The position numbers and the translations under genes are program-made. The notes beneath the pieces are model-generated. The model did not search any database. It had not been told where the DNA came from and worked only from the letters and a program-made list of their open reading frames with translations. A DNA stretch of 45,035 bases. Origin: Anaerolineae bacterium (GTDB lineage Bacteria > Chloroflexota > Anaerolineae > S016-19). The number at the start of each line of letters is the position of its first letter. Within the stretch, counting starts at the first letter, position 1. The stretch covers positions 1-45,035 of the forward strand of contig JALWAP010000026.1 of NCBI GenBank assembly GCA_027016315.1, written 5' to 3'. Below, piece after piece: positions 25,066-33,994 of this stretch.

Positions 25066-27669
25066 ATGAAGTCCAAGAAGCTGGTTTTTCTGATGAGTGT
25101 CCTTGTGATACTCTCCATGGTTCTGGCTGCATGTGGGCCTAAGGCTACTCCTACGAAGGCTCCTGCGCCGACGGAAGCGCCGGCTGCAACGAAGGCCCCT
25201 GCACCGACGAAGGCTCCGGCGGCTACCAAGGCTCCTGAGCCGACCAAAGCCCCGGTTGCTAAGTTCAAGTGCACCGACAAGCTCGGCTGTGTGGATGTAG
25301 GGCCGGGCGATCCGATCAAGATTGCCATCATGGCTGTGCTCTCCGGCCCGAATGCCTCGCTCGGTGAGGACACGGTGCATGGCGTCGAGATCGCGGTGGA
25401 CGATGTCGGTGGCAAGATTCTCGGCCATCCCATCGAGCTGGACAAAGAGGACTCCCAGTGTTCGCCTGAAGGTGGTCAGGCAGCGGCGCAGAAAGTGGCG
25501 GCTGACAAGAGCATCGTGGGTGTGATTGGGACGAACTGCTCCAGTGCAGCGAAGGTGGCAGCTCCGATCATCTCCGATGCGGGGATGGTGATGATCTCCC
25601 CGTCGAACACAGCTCCTTACCTGACCGATCCAAAGACCCATGTTCCTGGGTACTTGAGGACAGCGCACAACGACCTGTTCCAGGGCTCGCTGGCTGCTGA
25701 GTTTGCGTACAAGGTGCTTGGCAAGAGGAAAGCGGCCACTATCCATGACGGGAGTGTGTACGCGGAGCAGTTGGCGAACGTGTTTGCGGACACGTTCAAG
25801 AAGCTTGGTGGGAAGGTAGTGGCGCAGGAAGCAGTGAACGTAGGGGATACGGACATGAGGCCGGTGCTGACGAGGATAGCGGCGCAGCATCCGGACTTCA
25901 TCTACTATCCGATCTTTGTGGCTGAGGGTGGGTTCATCACCCGGCAGGCGAAGGAAGTAGAGGGGCTGCAGAACGTAGCGCTGATGACGGCAGATGGGTG
26001 CTTCAGTGCGGACTTTGGTAAGGCGGCTGGAGATGCGGCTCTTGGGATGTATCAGAGTGGGCCGTATGTGACTGGTAAAGCCTACCAGGAGTTCTTGAAG
26101 AAGCACAAGGCCAAGTACGGGACGAACCCGCCGAGTGGCTTCCATGCCCATGCGTACGATGCCACCATGCTGCTCATCAATGCCATCAAGAAAGTGGCTG
26201 TCGTCGAGAAAGACGGTACGGTTCACATCCCGCGCCAGGCTTTGCGTGATGCGTTGTTCCACACCAAGGATTACCATGGTCTGACCGGTACGCTTTCGTG
26301 CAACCAGTACGGCGACTGCGCTACCGGTGAGGCGCTGGCAATCTTCCAGGTGACCCAGAAGACTCTGGACACCCTGAAGAAGACCGGCGAGTGGCATCCT
26401 GAGGTGGTCTACACCAAGAGCGGTGGCTTCGTTGGCAACAAGCAGGCTGGTGCCAACGTACCGACCGAGCCCAAGAAGGTGTCCAACTACAAGTGCACCG
26501 ACAAGCTCGGCTGTGTGGAAGTCGCCAAGGGTGATCCGATCAAGATCGCCGTCATGGCTGTGCTCTCCGGCCCGAACGCCTCGCTCGGCGAGGACACGGT
26601 GCACGGCGTCGAGATTGCTGTGGACGACCTGGGCGGCAAGATCTTCGGCCATCCCATCGAACTGGACAAAGAGGACTCCCAGTGCTCGCCTGAAGGTGGT
26701 CAGGCAGCGGCGCAGAAAGTGGCGGCTGACAAGAGCATCGTGGGCGTGATTGGGACGAACTGCTCCAGTGCAGCGAAGGTGGCAGCTCCGATCATCTCCG
26801 ATGCGGGGATGGTAATGATCTCCCCGTCGAACACAGCTCCTTACCTGACCGATCCAAAGACCCATGTTCCTGGGTATCTGAGGACAGCGCACAACGACCT
26901 GTTCCAGGGCTCGCTGGCTGCTGAGTTTGCGTACAAGGCGCTTGGCAAGAGGCGTGCTGCGACGATTCACGATGGTAGTGTGTACGCCGAGCAGTTGGCG
27001 AACGTGTTTGCGGACACGTTCAAGAAGCTTGGTGGGAAGGTAGTGGCGCAGGAAGCAGTGAACGTAGGGGATACGGACATGAGGCCGGTGCTGACGAGGA
27101 TAGCGGCGCAGCATCCGGACTTCATCTACTATCCGATCTTTGTGGCTGAGGGTGGGTTCATCACCCGGCAGGCGAAGGAAGTAGAGGGGCTGCAGAACGT
27201 AGCGCTGATGACGGCAGATGGGTGCTTCAGTGCGGACTTTGGTAAGGCGGCTGGAGATGCGGCTCTTGGGATGTATCAGAGTGGGCCGTATGTGACTGGT
27301 AAAGCCTACCAGGAGTTCTTGAAGAAGCACAAGGCCAAGTACGGGACGAACCCGCCGAGTGGTTTCCATGCCCATGCTTACGATGCCACCATGCTCCTCG
27401 CCAACGCTATCAAGAAAGTGGCGGTGGAGGACGGCAAAGGCACCCTCTACATCCCGCGGCAGGCTTTGCGTGATGCGTTGTTCCACACCAAGGATTACCA
27501 TGGTCTGACCGGTACGCTTTCGTGCAACCAGTACGGCGACTGCGCTACCGGTGAGGCGCTGGCAATCTTCAAGGTAACCCAGAAGACTCTGGATACCCTG
27601 AAGAAGACCGGCGAGTGGCATCCTGAGGTGGTCTACACCAAGTCTGGCGGCCTGGTCGGGAAGCCGTAA
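25066..27669 (+). CDS. Tandem-duplicated branched-chain amino acid/amide ABC transporter binding lipoprotein
   Basis: LivK-type (Peripla_BP_6) solute-binding protein carrying two complete domains in one chain (867 residues; one domain is about 400). Signal peptide with lipobox LAAC (Cys 23), a linker of AP-T-KAP units to residue 66, domain 1 from Lys68, domain 2 from Lys476. The period is 1224 bases (408 residues). Each domain begins KCTDKLGCV, then AVLSGPNASLGEDTVHGVEIAVDD, GVIGTNCSSA, and MISPSNTAPYLTDP. The nucleotide sequences are nearly identical, including a 374-base tract without any difference. The two domains differ mainly at their ends, so both probably bind the same or similar ligands. 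AGGAGGAGG precedes the ATG. First gene of an SBP-H-M-G-F operon. Confidence 0.93.
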   Translation: MKSKKLVFLMSVLVILSMVLAACGPKATPTKAPAPTEAPAATKAPAPTKAPAATKAPEPTKAPVAKFKCTDKLGCVDVGPGDPIKIAIMAVLSGPNASLGEDTVHGVEIAVDDVGGKILGHPIELDKEDSQCSPEGGQAAAQKVAADKSIVGVIGTNCSSAAKVAAPIISDAGMVMISPSNTAPYLTDPKTHVPGYLRTAHNDLFQGSLAAEFAYKVLGKRKAATIHDGSVYAEQLANVFADTFKKLGGKVVAQEAVNVGDTDMRPVLTRIAAQHPDFIYYPIFVAEGGFITRQAKEVEGLQNVALMTADGCFSADFGKAAGDAALGMYQSGPYVTGKAYQEFLKKHKAKYGTNPPSGFHAHAYDATMLLINAIKKVAVVEKDGTVHIPRQALRDALFHTKDYHGLTGTLSCNQYGDCATGEALAIFQVTQKTLDTLKKTGEWHPEVVYTKSGGFVGNKQAGANVPTEPKKVSNYKCTDKLGCVEVAKGDPIKIAVMAVLSGPNASLGEDTVHGVEIAVDDLGGKIFGHPIELDKEDSQCSPEGGQAAAQKVAADKSIVGVIGTNCSSAAKVAAPIISDAGMVMISPSNTAPYLTDPKTHVPGYLRTAHNDLFQGSLAAEFAYKALGKRRAATIHDGSVYAEQLANVFADTFKKLGGKVVAQEAVNVGDTDMRPVLTRIAAQHPDFIYYPIFVAEGGFITRQAKEVEGLQNVALMTADGCFSADFGKAAGDAALGMYQSGPYVTGKAYQEFLKKHKAKYGTNPPSGFHAHAYDATMLLANAIKKVAVEDGKGTLYIPRQALRDALFHTKDYHGLTGTLSCNQYGDCATGEALAIFKVTQKTLDTLKKTGEWHPEVVYTKSGGLVGKP

Positions 27670-27689
27670 ACGTTTGGTAGACGTTTTAG

Positions 27690-27716
27690 AGGGGGGAGTT
27701 CGTAAGACTCCCCCCT
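27690..27716 (+). promoter_or_regulatory. Intercistronic hairpin between binding-protein and permease genes (operon 1)
   Basis: AGGGGGGAGT pairs perfectly with ACTCCCCCCT over TCGTAAG. With no T-run it may act as a partial terminator or 3' mRNA stabiliser that keeps binding protein in excess over permease. Confidence 0.7.
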
Positions 27717-27739
27717 ACCTCGATTTCTACGGAGGGGCT

Positions 27740-28798
27740 ATGTTCGAGAAACTAAAAGGCAAGCTTGACACAACCACTATCACCATGTGGGTGATAGGTT
27801 TACTCGTGACATTCGCCATCATCTACGGTTCTGCCCGCACCTTGATTGCCGGGAAATACACCGGCAGGCAATGGGTCGAGTTTACCGTCTTCGGGTTGGC
27901 ACAAGGCGGTATTTATGCACTTATCGCTCTCGGGTATACGCAGGTGTACGGCATTCTGAAGATGATCAACTTTGCCCATAGCGAGGTCTTCATGAGCGGC
28001 CCGATGATCGGATTCTTCGCTGCCAGAGACCTGGACAAATGGGGGTTCCTCAACGCCCATCCGATCATCAGCTTGCTTATAGTGCTGGTGGTTGCCATGA
28101 CCGTATCCATGACTGTGGCGGTCTTGCTGGAACTAATCGCATACCGCCCGTTGAGGGGCGCCCCCAGGTTGGTCCCGTTGATCACGGCCATCGGCGCATC
28201 GTTCTTCCTTCAGTACTTCTTCAAGGGGTTGTTTGGATCCAACGTCAAAGTATACCCCGATTGGAAGATCTTGAACGGCAAATGGACGATCCTCGGAGCC
28301 CACATCCTCAAAGTGCAGGTCATCGTTTTCATAGCTGCCATCCTGCTGATGGTAGGGCTTTACTCCTTTATGCAGAATACCAAGATCGGTAAGGCGATCC
28401 GAGCTGTTTCCGAGGACAAGGACGCAGCCGCTCTCATGGGGATCGATGTGGATCAGATGATATCTTTCTCATTTGCTTTGGGCGGCATCATGGCTGGTGC
28501 AGGCGGTGTGTTCTACGCTTTGATCTACAAGCAGGTTTTCTTCCTCATGGGCTTCGTCCCCGGCATCAAAGCGTTTACCGCAGCAGTCCTTGGTGGTATT
28601 GGGAACGTACCCGGCGCTATGCTCGGTGGGTTCTTCCTTGGTATTTTCGAAGCCCTCGGCCCTAACCTGTTCCTGGATGGTCTGGGCATTCCTTCTCCAT
28701 ATCAGCTCAAAGACGTCATCGCCTTTACCGTGCTGGTTCTGGTCCTGATCTTCCGACCTACCGGCATCCTTGGCGAGCGTCTTGCGAAACGGGCCTGA
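27740..28798 (+). CDS. livH: Branched-chain amino acid ABC transporter permease LivH (operon 1)
   Basis: Inner-membrane permease subunit (352 residues) pairing with LivM. Seen: FGLAQGGIYALIALGYTQVYGILKMINFAHSEVFM at the core start, ELIAYRPLRGAPRLVPLITAIG, the EAA-like ATPase-contact loop NTKIGKAIRAVSEDKDAAALMGIDVD, and ALGGIMAGAGGVFYAL with FRPTGILGERL at the end. About eight membrane helices; an N-terminal extra helix (residues 13-30) precedes the usual start. The ATG at 27740 has GGAGGGG upstream; the ORF-track start at 27674 would translate through the hairpin. Confidence 0.93.
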   Translation: MFEKLKGKLDTTTITMWVIGLLVTFAIIYGSARTLIAGKYTGRQWVEFTVFGLAQGGIYALIALGYTQVYGILKMINFAHSEVFMSGPMIGFFAARDLDKWGFLNAHPIISLLIVLVVAMTVSMTVAVLLELIAYRPLRGAPRLVPLITAIGASFFLQYFFKGLFGSNVKVYPDWKILNGKWTILGAHILKVQVIVFIAAILLMVGLYSFMQNTKIGKAIRAVSEDKDAAALMGIDVDQMISFSFALGGIMAGAGGVFYALIYKQVFFLMGFVPGIKAFTAAVLGGIGNVPGAMLGGFFLGIFEALGPNLFLDGLGIPSPYQLKDVIAFTVLVLVLIFRPTGILGERLAKRA

Positions 28799-28808
28799 GG
28801 AGGACGAA

Positions 28809-30491
28809 ATGAGCAAACCGCGTACATGGCTTCAGGAAAGTTTGTTCTATTCCTTGATTTCCGGGATAGTCGTAGTCGCGCTCTCGTTGGTCGGAATGGT
28901 GGTTTCCTTCGGTAAAAGGGGGTTCATTAGTTCGTTCATCACCGAAGGCCAGCTGCTTCTGTTCCTTACCATTGCTATTTTCGGCTACCTGGCGGCCAAG
29001 AAGATGGAGAAAAGGAGCATCGCAAAAGCCTCGATCTCCGGCCTTATCATAGGAGTCGTCAGCAGCCTGTTCTTGATAGTGCTGGTGCTTTTGATAGATT
29101 TCAAGCCCCTTGGCCTGCGTTCCATGTTCGTCAACGCTTCGCCAGCTCTGGTAAAGGCGCTTACTTTCGCCAAGAAGAGTGTCTGGTCAGGGTTTGGTTA
29201 CATGCTCCTGTTGAATGCAGTGAGCGGGCTTTTCGGGGCGTTGATCGAAGCGATACCTGGCATATGGGGTAGCTCTCTTGCAAGCGGCACGCTGATCACC
29301 ATATTGGTCGGATTGCTGGCAGACATCTGGAAGACTTTCCTACCCAAGTCGATCAGCAAGTTCTTCTTTGCCGGGAAAGGATTCTCAATCCAGGGATTCG
29401 TCGTCACTCTGGTTGCGGTGGTAGGGTTTATGATTTTCTGGTATTTCTACGGCGACAATGTGAAGAGCGGCTATCAGAGCGTCGAATCCGTGCAGCCTAC
29501 GGCGGTTAAGGCGACCACATGGGTGCTCGGCCTGCTTTTCCTTCTGTTGATGCCGAAGCTCGTCGGCAGCTATCTAAGCGAAGTGCTCGACCTGGTAGGT
29601 CTCTACATAATCATGGGGCTGGGGTTGAACATCGTGGTCGGGTTCGCTGGGATGCTCGACCTGGGGTACGTGGCGTTCTTCGCCATCGGCGCGTACACCA
29701 TGGGTGTGCTCACATCCCAGGAGCTCGGGTTGTTCCACCTGACTTTCTGGGAGGCTTTGCCTTTCTCGATTCTCTTCGCCGTCATCGCCGGGGTGCTTCT
29801 GGGTATTCCTGTTCTCGGTATGCGCGGTGACTATCTGGCCATCGTGACCATGGGGTTTGGTGAGATCATCCGGCTGCTGGTGCTATCCGATGCGCTAAAG
29901 CCGATCCTAGGCGGCGCCCAGGGACTCACGCGCATCGCCAGACCGAAGATAGGACACATCGTGGTCAAGCAGCCAACGCAATTCTACTACCTCATCCTGG
30001 CGGGGATAGTTATAGCTTGGTATGTGGCGAGCGCCTTGAAGGACTCCAAGCTTGGGCGGGCATGGATGGCCATGCGTGAGGACGAGGACGTGGCCCAGGC
30101 CATGGGCATGAACCTGGTGGGAATCAAGCTGCTTGCTTTCGGAACCGGCGCCGCCCTCTCCGGCCTCAGCGGGGCGATCTTCGCCGCCAAGCTGAATTCG
30201 ATGGTGCCTCACAGCTTCAACATCTTGATATCGATCTACGTCTTGAGCCTTATCATCGTCGGCGGTGTCGGCAGCCTGCCCGGCGTGGTGGTCGGTTCGC
30301 TTGCTCTTATCGGCACTCCGGAGCTTCTGCGAGAGTTCGCCGAATACCGCATGATGATCTACGGGGCCGTCCTGGTTGCTATGATGATCTTCATGCCAGA
30401 AGGGCTGTGGCCTGAATCGGCGCGTAAGCGTGAGCTCCATGCAGGCCAGAACGGCGGGGCTGTCGGGGCGAGCGCCGCCGAGGAAGCGTAG
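28809..30491 (+). CDS. livM: Branched-chain amino acid ABC transporter permease LivM with long N-terminal membrane extension (operon 1)
   Basis: Second permease subunit, 560 residues, clearly longer than typical LivM. The conserved core begins near residue 260: YIIMGLGLNIVVGFAGMLDLGYVAFFAIGAYTMG, MRGDYLAIVTMGFGEIIRLL, the ATPase-contact loop DSKLGRAWMAMREDEDVAQAMGMNL, and YVLSLIIVGGVGSLPGVVVGS. The first ~250 residues hold about five or six extra hydrophobic helices not present in short LivM proteins, and the C-terminus is a polar tail ending GASAAEEA. GGAGGAC precedes ATG 28809. The stop is followed 11 bases later by livG. Confidence 0.92.
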   Translation: MSKPRTWLQESLFYSLISGIVVVALSLVGMVVSFGKRGFISSFITEGQLLLFLTIAIFGYLAAKKMEKRSIAKASISGLIIGVVSSLFLIVLVLLIDFKPLGLRSMFVNASPALVKALTFAKKSVWSGFGYMLLLNAVSGLFGALIEAIPGIWGSSLASGTLITILVGLLADIWKTFLPKSISKFFFAGKGFSIQGFVVTLVAVVGFMIFWYFYGDNVKSGYQSVESVQPTAVKATTWVLGLLFLLLMPKLVGSYLSEVLDLVGLYIIMGLGLNIVVGFAGMLDLGYVAFFAIGAYTMGVLTSQELGLFHLTFWEALPFSILFAVIAGVLLGIPVLGMRGDYLAIVTMGFGEIIRLLVLSDALKPILGGAQGLTRIARPKIGHIVVKQPTQFYYLILAGIVIAWYVASALKDSKLGRAWMAMREDEDVAQAMGMNLVGIKLLAFGTGAALSGLSGAIFAAKLNSMVPHSFNILISIYVLSLIIVGGVGSLPGVVVGSLALIGTPELLREFAEYRMMIYGAVLVAMMIFMPEGLWPESARKRELHAGQNGGAVGASAAEEA

Positions 30492-30502
30492 GGAGGAGAG
30501 CG

Positions 30503-31285
30503 ATGGGTATTCTTGAAGTCCACAACGTAGTCAAGCGATTCGGTGGTCTAGTCGCCGTCAACAACGTCAGCCTCGATCTGAAGAAAGGGGAAATATACAG
30601 CGTCATCGGCCCCAACGGTGCTGGCAAGACGACGTTGTTCAACTGCATAACCTGCTTCTACAAAGCGGACGAAGGTGAAATCCTGCTCGAAGGCGAACCT
30701 ATCCATTTTCTCACGCCCGATCGGGTGGCGCAGAAAGGGATAGCGAGGACCTATCAGAACATCCGGCTTTTCTCCAACATGACCGTGCTGGAGAACATCA
30801 TGGTCGGGCGTCATATCCACACCCACTATGGCTACGTGGATGCCCTCTTCCGCTCCCGGAGGAAGAAAAAGGAAGAAGAGAAAACCCTCCAGAAATCACT
30901 GGAGCTGCTGGAATTCGTCGGCCTGAAGGGGAAGGGCGATCTTTTTGCAAAGAACCTGCCCTACGGCGAGCAAAGGCGCCTGGAGATCGCCAGGGCCCTG
31001 GCTCTCGAGCCGAAAGTGCTGTTGCTGGACGAGCCTACGGCGGGCATGAACCCCAGGGAGACCGAAGAAACCATGGAGTTCATCGAACATCTCAGGAGCG
31101 AACTCGGTCTTACCATTCTTCTGATCGAGCACGACATGAAAGTCGTGATGGGTATCTCCGACCGGATTACCGTCATGGACTTCGGTAAAGTCATCGCCGA
31201 AGGTGTGCCGGAGGAAATTCGGAGCAATCCGAGGGTGATCGAGGCTTACCTCGGCCAGGGCGCGGCGGAAGAGATTGGTGCATAG
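30503..31285 (+). CDS. livG: Branched-chain amino acid ABC transporter ATPase LivG (operon 1)
   Basis: Cytosolic ATPase subunit (260 residues). Walker A GPNGAGKTTLFN, Q-loop region RTYQNIRLFSNMTVLENIMVG, the LivG-type signature LPYGEQRRLEIARAL, Walker B KVLLLDEPTAGMNP, and the switch His in LLIEHDMKVVMGI. The C-terminal helix with NPRVIEAYLG is also typical. GGAGGAG precedes the ATG. Pairs with LivF to drive the LivHM permease. Confidence 0.95.
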   Translation: MGILEVHNVVKRFGGLVAVNNVSLDLKKGEIYSVIGPNGAGKTTLFNCITCFYKADEGEILLEGEPIHFLTPDRVAQKGIARTYQNIRLFSNMTVLENIMVGRHIHTHYGYVDALFRSRRKKKEEEKTLQKSLELLEFVGLKGKGDLFAKNLPYGEQRRLEIARALALEPKVLLLDEPTAGMNPRETEETMEFIEHLRSELGLTILLIEHDMKVVMGISDRITVMDFGKVIAEGVPEEIRSNPRVIEAYLGQGAAEEIGA

Positions 31286-31294
31286 GGGGGAACG

Positions 31295-32068
31295 ATGAGC
31301 GACAACGGGAAAAACACAACAGAAAAAGTCCTGGATGGGAGAGTATCGAGCTCAGAAAGGATCCTGGAAGTTGAAAACCTGAACGTGTTCTACGGAGCCA
31401 TTCAGGCGTTACATGGAATATCGTTCCACGTGAACAAAGGCGAGATCGTGACCCTGATCGGTGCGAATGGAGCCGGGAAAACCACCACGCTGCGCACCAT
31501 CTCCGGCCTCCAGCGCCCTCATCCTGGCAAAGTAGTTTTCATGGGCGAGGATATCACGTGGGCCAAACCGCACGAGATCGTCAAGAAAGGGATCGTGCAC
31601 GTCCCGGAAGGCAGGCGGATTTTCTCAGCCCTCACCGTGAAAGAAAACCTGGAGATGGGGGCTTTCATCCGTAACGATCCAAAGGCCATCAAAGAGAGCA
31701 TGGAGAAAGTGTTCGAGCACTTTCCGAGGCTGAAGGAGCGGCTGGGGCAGTTGGGCGGGACGCTCTCCGGCGGGGAGCAGCAGATGCTTGCAATCGGCCG
31801 CGCTCTCATGTCTGACCCCAAGCTCTTGCTTCTGGACGAGCCTTCTATGGGGCTTGCTCCGATCCTGGTGGACGAGATTTTCGAGATTCTCCAGGACATC
31901 AACGCCAGGGGCGTAAGTGTCCTCCTGGTGGAGCAGAACGCACGCAAAGCCCTTTCGATCGCCGATCGAGGTTACGTGCTGGAGACCGGTTACATAAACA
32001 TCCAGGGTAATGCCGAGGAGCTATCGAAGAACCCAAGGGTCAAGGAGGCCTACCTCGGCGGGGCATGA
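31295..32068 (+). CDS. livF: Branched-chain amino acid ABC transporter ATPase LivF (operon 1)
   Basis: Second ATPase subunit (257 residues). Walker A GANGAGKTTTLRTISG, VPEGRRIFSALTVKENLEMGA, signature LSGGEQQMLAIGRAL, Walker B KLLLLDEPSMGLAP, and LLVEQNARKALSIADRGYVLETG. Compared with LivF2 it has about 20 extra polar residues at the N-terminus (MSDNGKNTTEKVLDGRVSSS). Last gene of the first LIV operon; a strong terminator follows. Confidence 0.95.
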   Translation: MSDNGKNTTEKVLDGRVSSSERILEVENLNVFYGAIQALHGISFHVNKGEIVTLIGANGAGKTTTLRTISGLQRPHPGKVVFMGEDITWAKPHEIVKKGIVHVPEGRRIFSALTVKENLEMGAFIRNDPKAIKESMEKVFEHFPRLKERLGQLGGTLSGGEQQMLAIGRALMSDPKLLLLDEPSMGLAPILVDEIFEILQDINARGVSVLLVEQNARKALSIADRGYVLETGYINIQGNAEELSKNPRVKEAYLGGA

Positions 32069-32088
32069 TGTGGTATGTGTTGAGACCG

Positions 32089-32130
32089 GGCGGGCCGGGG
32101 GTTTGGAACCATCGGCCCGCCGTTTGATTT
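32089..32130 (+). terminator. Terminator of LIV operon 1
   Basis: GGCGGGCCG pairs perfectly with CGGCCCGCC over a 15-base loop and is followed by TTTGATTTG. Confidence 0.75.
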
Positions 32131-32143
32131 GTGGAGGTTTTTG

Positions 32144-33766
32144 ATGGAGGAAAGGCTTGGAATAGTCACCGGAGGTTCTTTCAATTCCGGCCTTACCGTT
32201 CGTCTCGATCCGGAGGTCGATACCGAGAGCCTGAGGATCGGCGATTTCGTCGTGGTGGACGGTGGACGGTTCATGTTCTTCTGCCTCGTATCCGACATAA
32301 GGCTGGAAACCTCCGATATGGGCGTCCAATCCGATCCTCCGATGGGGAAATCGGCGGATTTCGTCCGCAAGGCCATAACCGGTACGTTGACCTACGGCGT
32401 TGTCGAGGTCAAGCCGAGCCTCGCCGTGGAGAAACCATCCGACGAGTTTGTCGACATAACGCTCAAGCCCCAGCCAGCCAGGACGATCCCAATGCACTTT
32501 GCCGTGCTGAAGCGTGCGACCCAGGAGTATCTGGACATGGTTTTCGGAGAGGACGACGGCAAAGGCTCGCTCTTTTACGTCGGGACGCCCCTGACGATGC
32601 CAGACCAGAAAGTTCCGTTCGACCTCGAGAAGCTCATGGAGCGGTCCAACGGCATCTTTGGACAGAGCGGAACTGGCAAAAGCTTCACGACGTTGCTCGT
32701 CCTTTCCGGGATCATCAAGCGGCGAGTCGGCGTTTCGTTGGTCTTCGATATGCACGATGAGTACGCATTCGGGAAGGAATCGGAAGAAAAGAAATGGATT
32801 CAGGGACTCAAGAACCTGTTTCCGACCAGAGTTCAGGTTTGGAGCATCGACGAAGCGGCTGCGAGCCGCAGCGGTCGATCTGTGGATCGGACGATCAAAA
32901 TCGGGTTGAACCAGTTGGAGCCGGAGGACATCCTGCTCCTTGCTCAGGAGCTCAACCTCACCGGAACGACCGAAGCGAACATCGGGCTGCTGCGGGATCA
33001 GTTCAAGGAAAACTGGCTCAAGGAGTTGCTTTCTATGAGTCCAGCCGAACTGGAGGAGTTCGCCCAAAACGTGGGCGCTCATTCCGGTTCCCTGTCTGCT
33101 CTGTGGAGGAAGCTCAAGGACATCCAGCGTCGTCCCTACGTGGTCGACGAGGCCGACTTCAATCAACTGGACGATCTGACTGAGCTGCTGGACAGGGGGA
33201 CCCACGTGATATTGCACTTCGGCAGGCACAGCAGCACGCTGGATTACCTCCTGGTCTCCAACATAGTCACCCGCAGAGTGCGGTCGCTGTACCAGAAGAA
33301 GGTGGAGAAGTACGAGGAGACCAGGGACAAGTCCTATGCGCCCAGACCTCTCATGATCGTCCTGGAGGAAGCTCACAAATTCCTCTCTCCCTCCGTCGCC
33401 CGCCAGACGACGTTCGGCCAGATCGCCAGGGAAATGCGGAAATACCACGTCGTCCTAACGGTGGTGGATCAGCGTCCTTCGGCAATAGACAAAGAAGTGC
33501 TTTCTCAGCTCGGCACCAGGATTACCGGCAAGCTCACGGATGAAAACGACATAGATGCGGTGCTGACTGGAGTCTCCGGCAGGCAGGCGCTGCGTGGGAT
33601 GATCGAGAGCCTGGATACGAAGCGGCAGATCGTGATCGTGGGGCACGCCATACCGATGCCGCTGGCATTGAACACCAGGCCTTACGATGAGACGTTCTGG
33701 GCGGAAATGCGGGAAACGCCGGAGGATAAGCCCGACGTGAACCCGCTCGAAGAGATATTCTCTTGA
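32144..33766 (+). CDS. HerA-like (DUF87) hexameric ATPase
   Basis: FtsK/HerA-superfamily ATPase (540 residues). The N-terminal ~130 residues fit a HAS-barrel. Walker A is GIFGQSGTGKSFTT, Walker B LMIVLEEAHKFLSPS, followed by MRKYHVVLTVVDQRPSAIDKEVLSQLGTRITGKL, the strand and arginine region of HerA proteins. HerA works with the NurA nuclease in archaeal DNA end processing, and bacterial relatives occur with other nucleases in defence systems, but no nuclease, Sir2 or DUF4297 partner is seen here; both neighbours are LIV operons. GGAGG lies before ATG 32144; the ORF-track start at 32129 overlaps that site. A single-gene unit, with its own promoter not located. Confidence 0.88.
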   Translation: MEERLGIVTGGSFNSGLTVRLDPEVDTESLRIGDFVVVDGGRFMFFCLVSDIRLETSDMGVQSDPPMGKSADFVRKAITGTLTYGVVEVKPSLAVEKPSDEFVDITLKPQPARTIPMHFAVLKRATQEYLDMVFGEDDGKGSLFYVGTPLTMPDQKVPFDLEKLMERSNGIFGQSGTGKSFTTLLVLSGIIKRRVGVSLVFDMHDEYAFGKESEEKKWIQGLKNLFPTRVQVWSIDEAAASRSGRSVDRTIKIGLNQLEPEDILLLAQELNLTGTTEANIGLLRDQFKENWLKELLSMSPAELEEFAQNVGAHSGSLSALWRKLKDIQRRPYVVDEADFNQLDDLTELLDRGTHVILHFGRHSSTLDYLLVSNIVTRRVRSLYQKKVEKYEETRDKSYAPRPLMIVLEEAHKFLSPSVARQTTFGQIAREMRKYHVVLTVVDQRPSAIDKEVLSQLGTRITGKLTDENDIDAVLTGVSGRQALRGMIESLDTKRQIVIVGHAIPMPLALNTRPYDETFWAEMRETPEDKPDVNPLEEIFS

Positions 33767-33959
33767 ATCGTGATTTTCGCTTTTGCTGTGCTATGTTTTT
33801 CCTGAAAATTCTGGCCCGAGCTAACGCACGGGTGTAGGTTTCTTTCCACTTTCGTTCCCTCTGAAACGTTGTATTCACTGTGGGGGCAGTGTATTTGTTG
33901 TTCTCCACACTCTTTAGCATCACATTATTCCGATGGAATTTGTGGCAACTTAAGGCTTT
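33767..33959. other. AT-richer intergenic stretch with no gene recognised
   Basis: About 190 bases between the HerA-like gene and the LIV operon 2 promoter. ORFs in the track across it are shadows without ribosome sites. Confidence 0.5.
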
Positions 33960-33988
33960 TTGACACATCGACGGCCCGAGAGTATAAT
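33960..33988 (+). promoter_or_regulatory. Consensus promoter of LIV operon 2
   Basis: TTGACA, exactly 17 bases, TATAAT, a perfect match like the operon 1 promoter. Start site expected near 33995. Confidence 0.9.
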
Positions 33989-33994
33989 TGTGCG

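Noticed and set aside
24961-27621. 886-residue minus-strand ORF opposite the binding-protein gene
   Set aside because: Antisense shadow of a GC-biased gene; its internal repetition just mirrors the duplication on the plus strand. The plus-strand protein has a lipobox and family motifs.
32144-33766. HerA-based antiphage defence island
   Set aside because: No Sir2, DUF4297, NurA or other effector gene is adjacent; both flanks are transporter operons with their own promoters or terminators.
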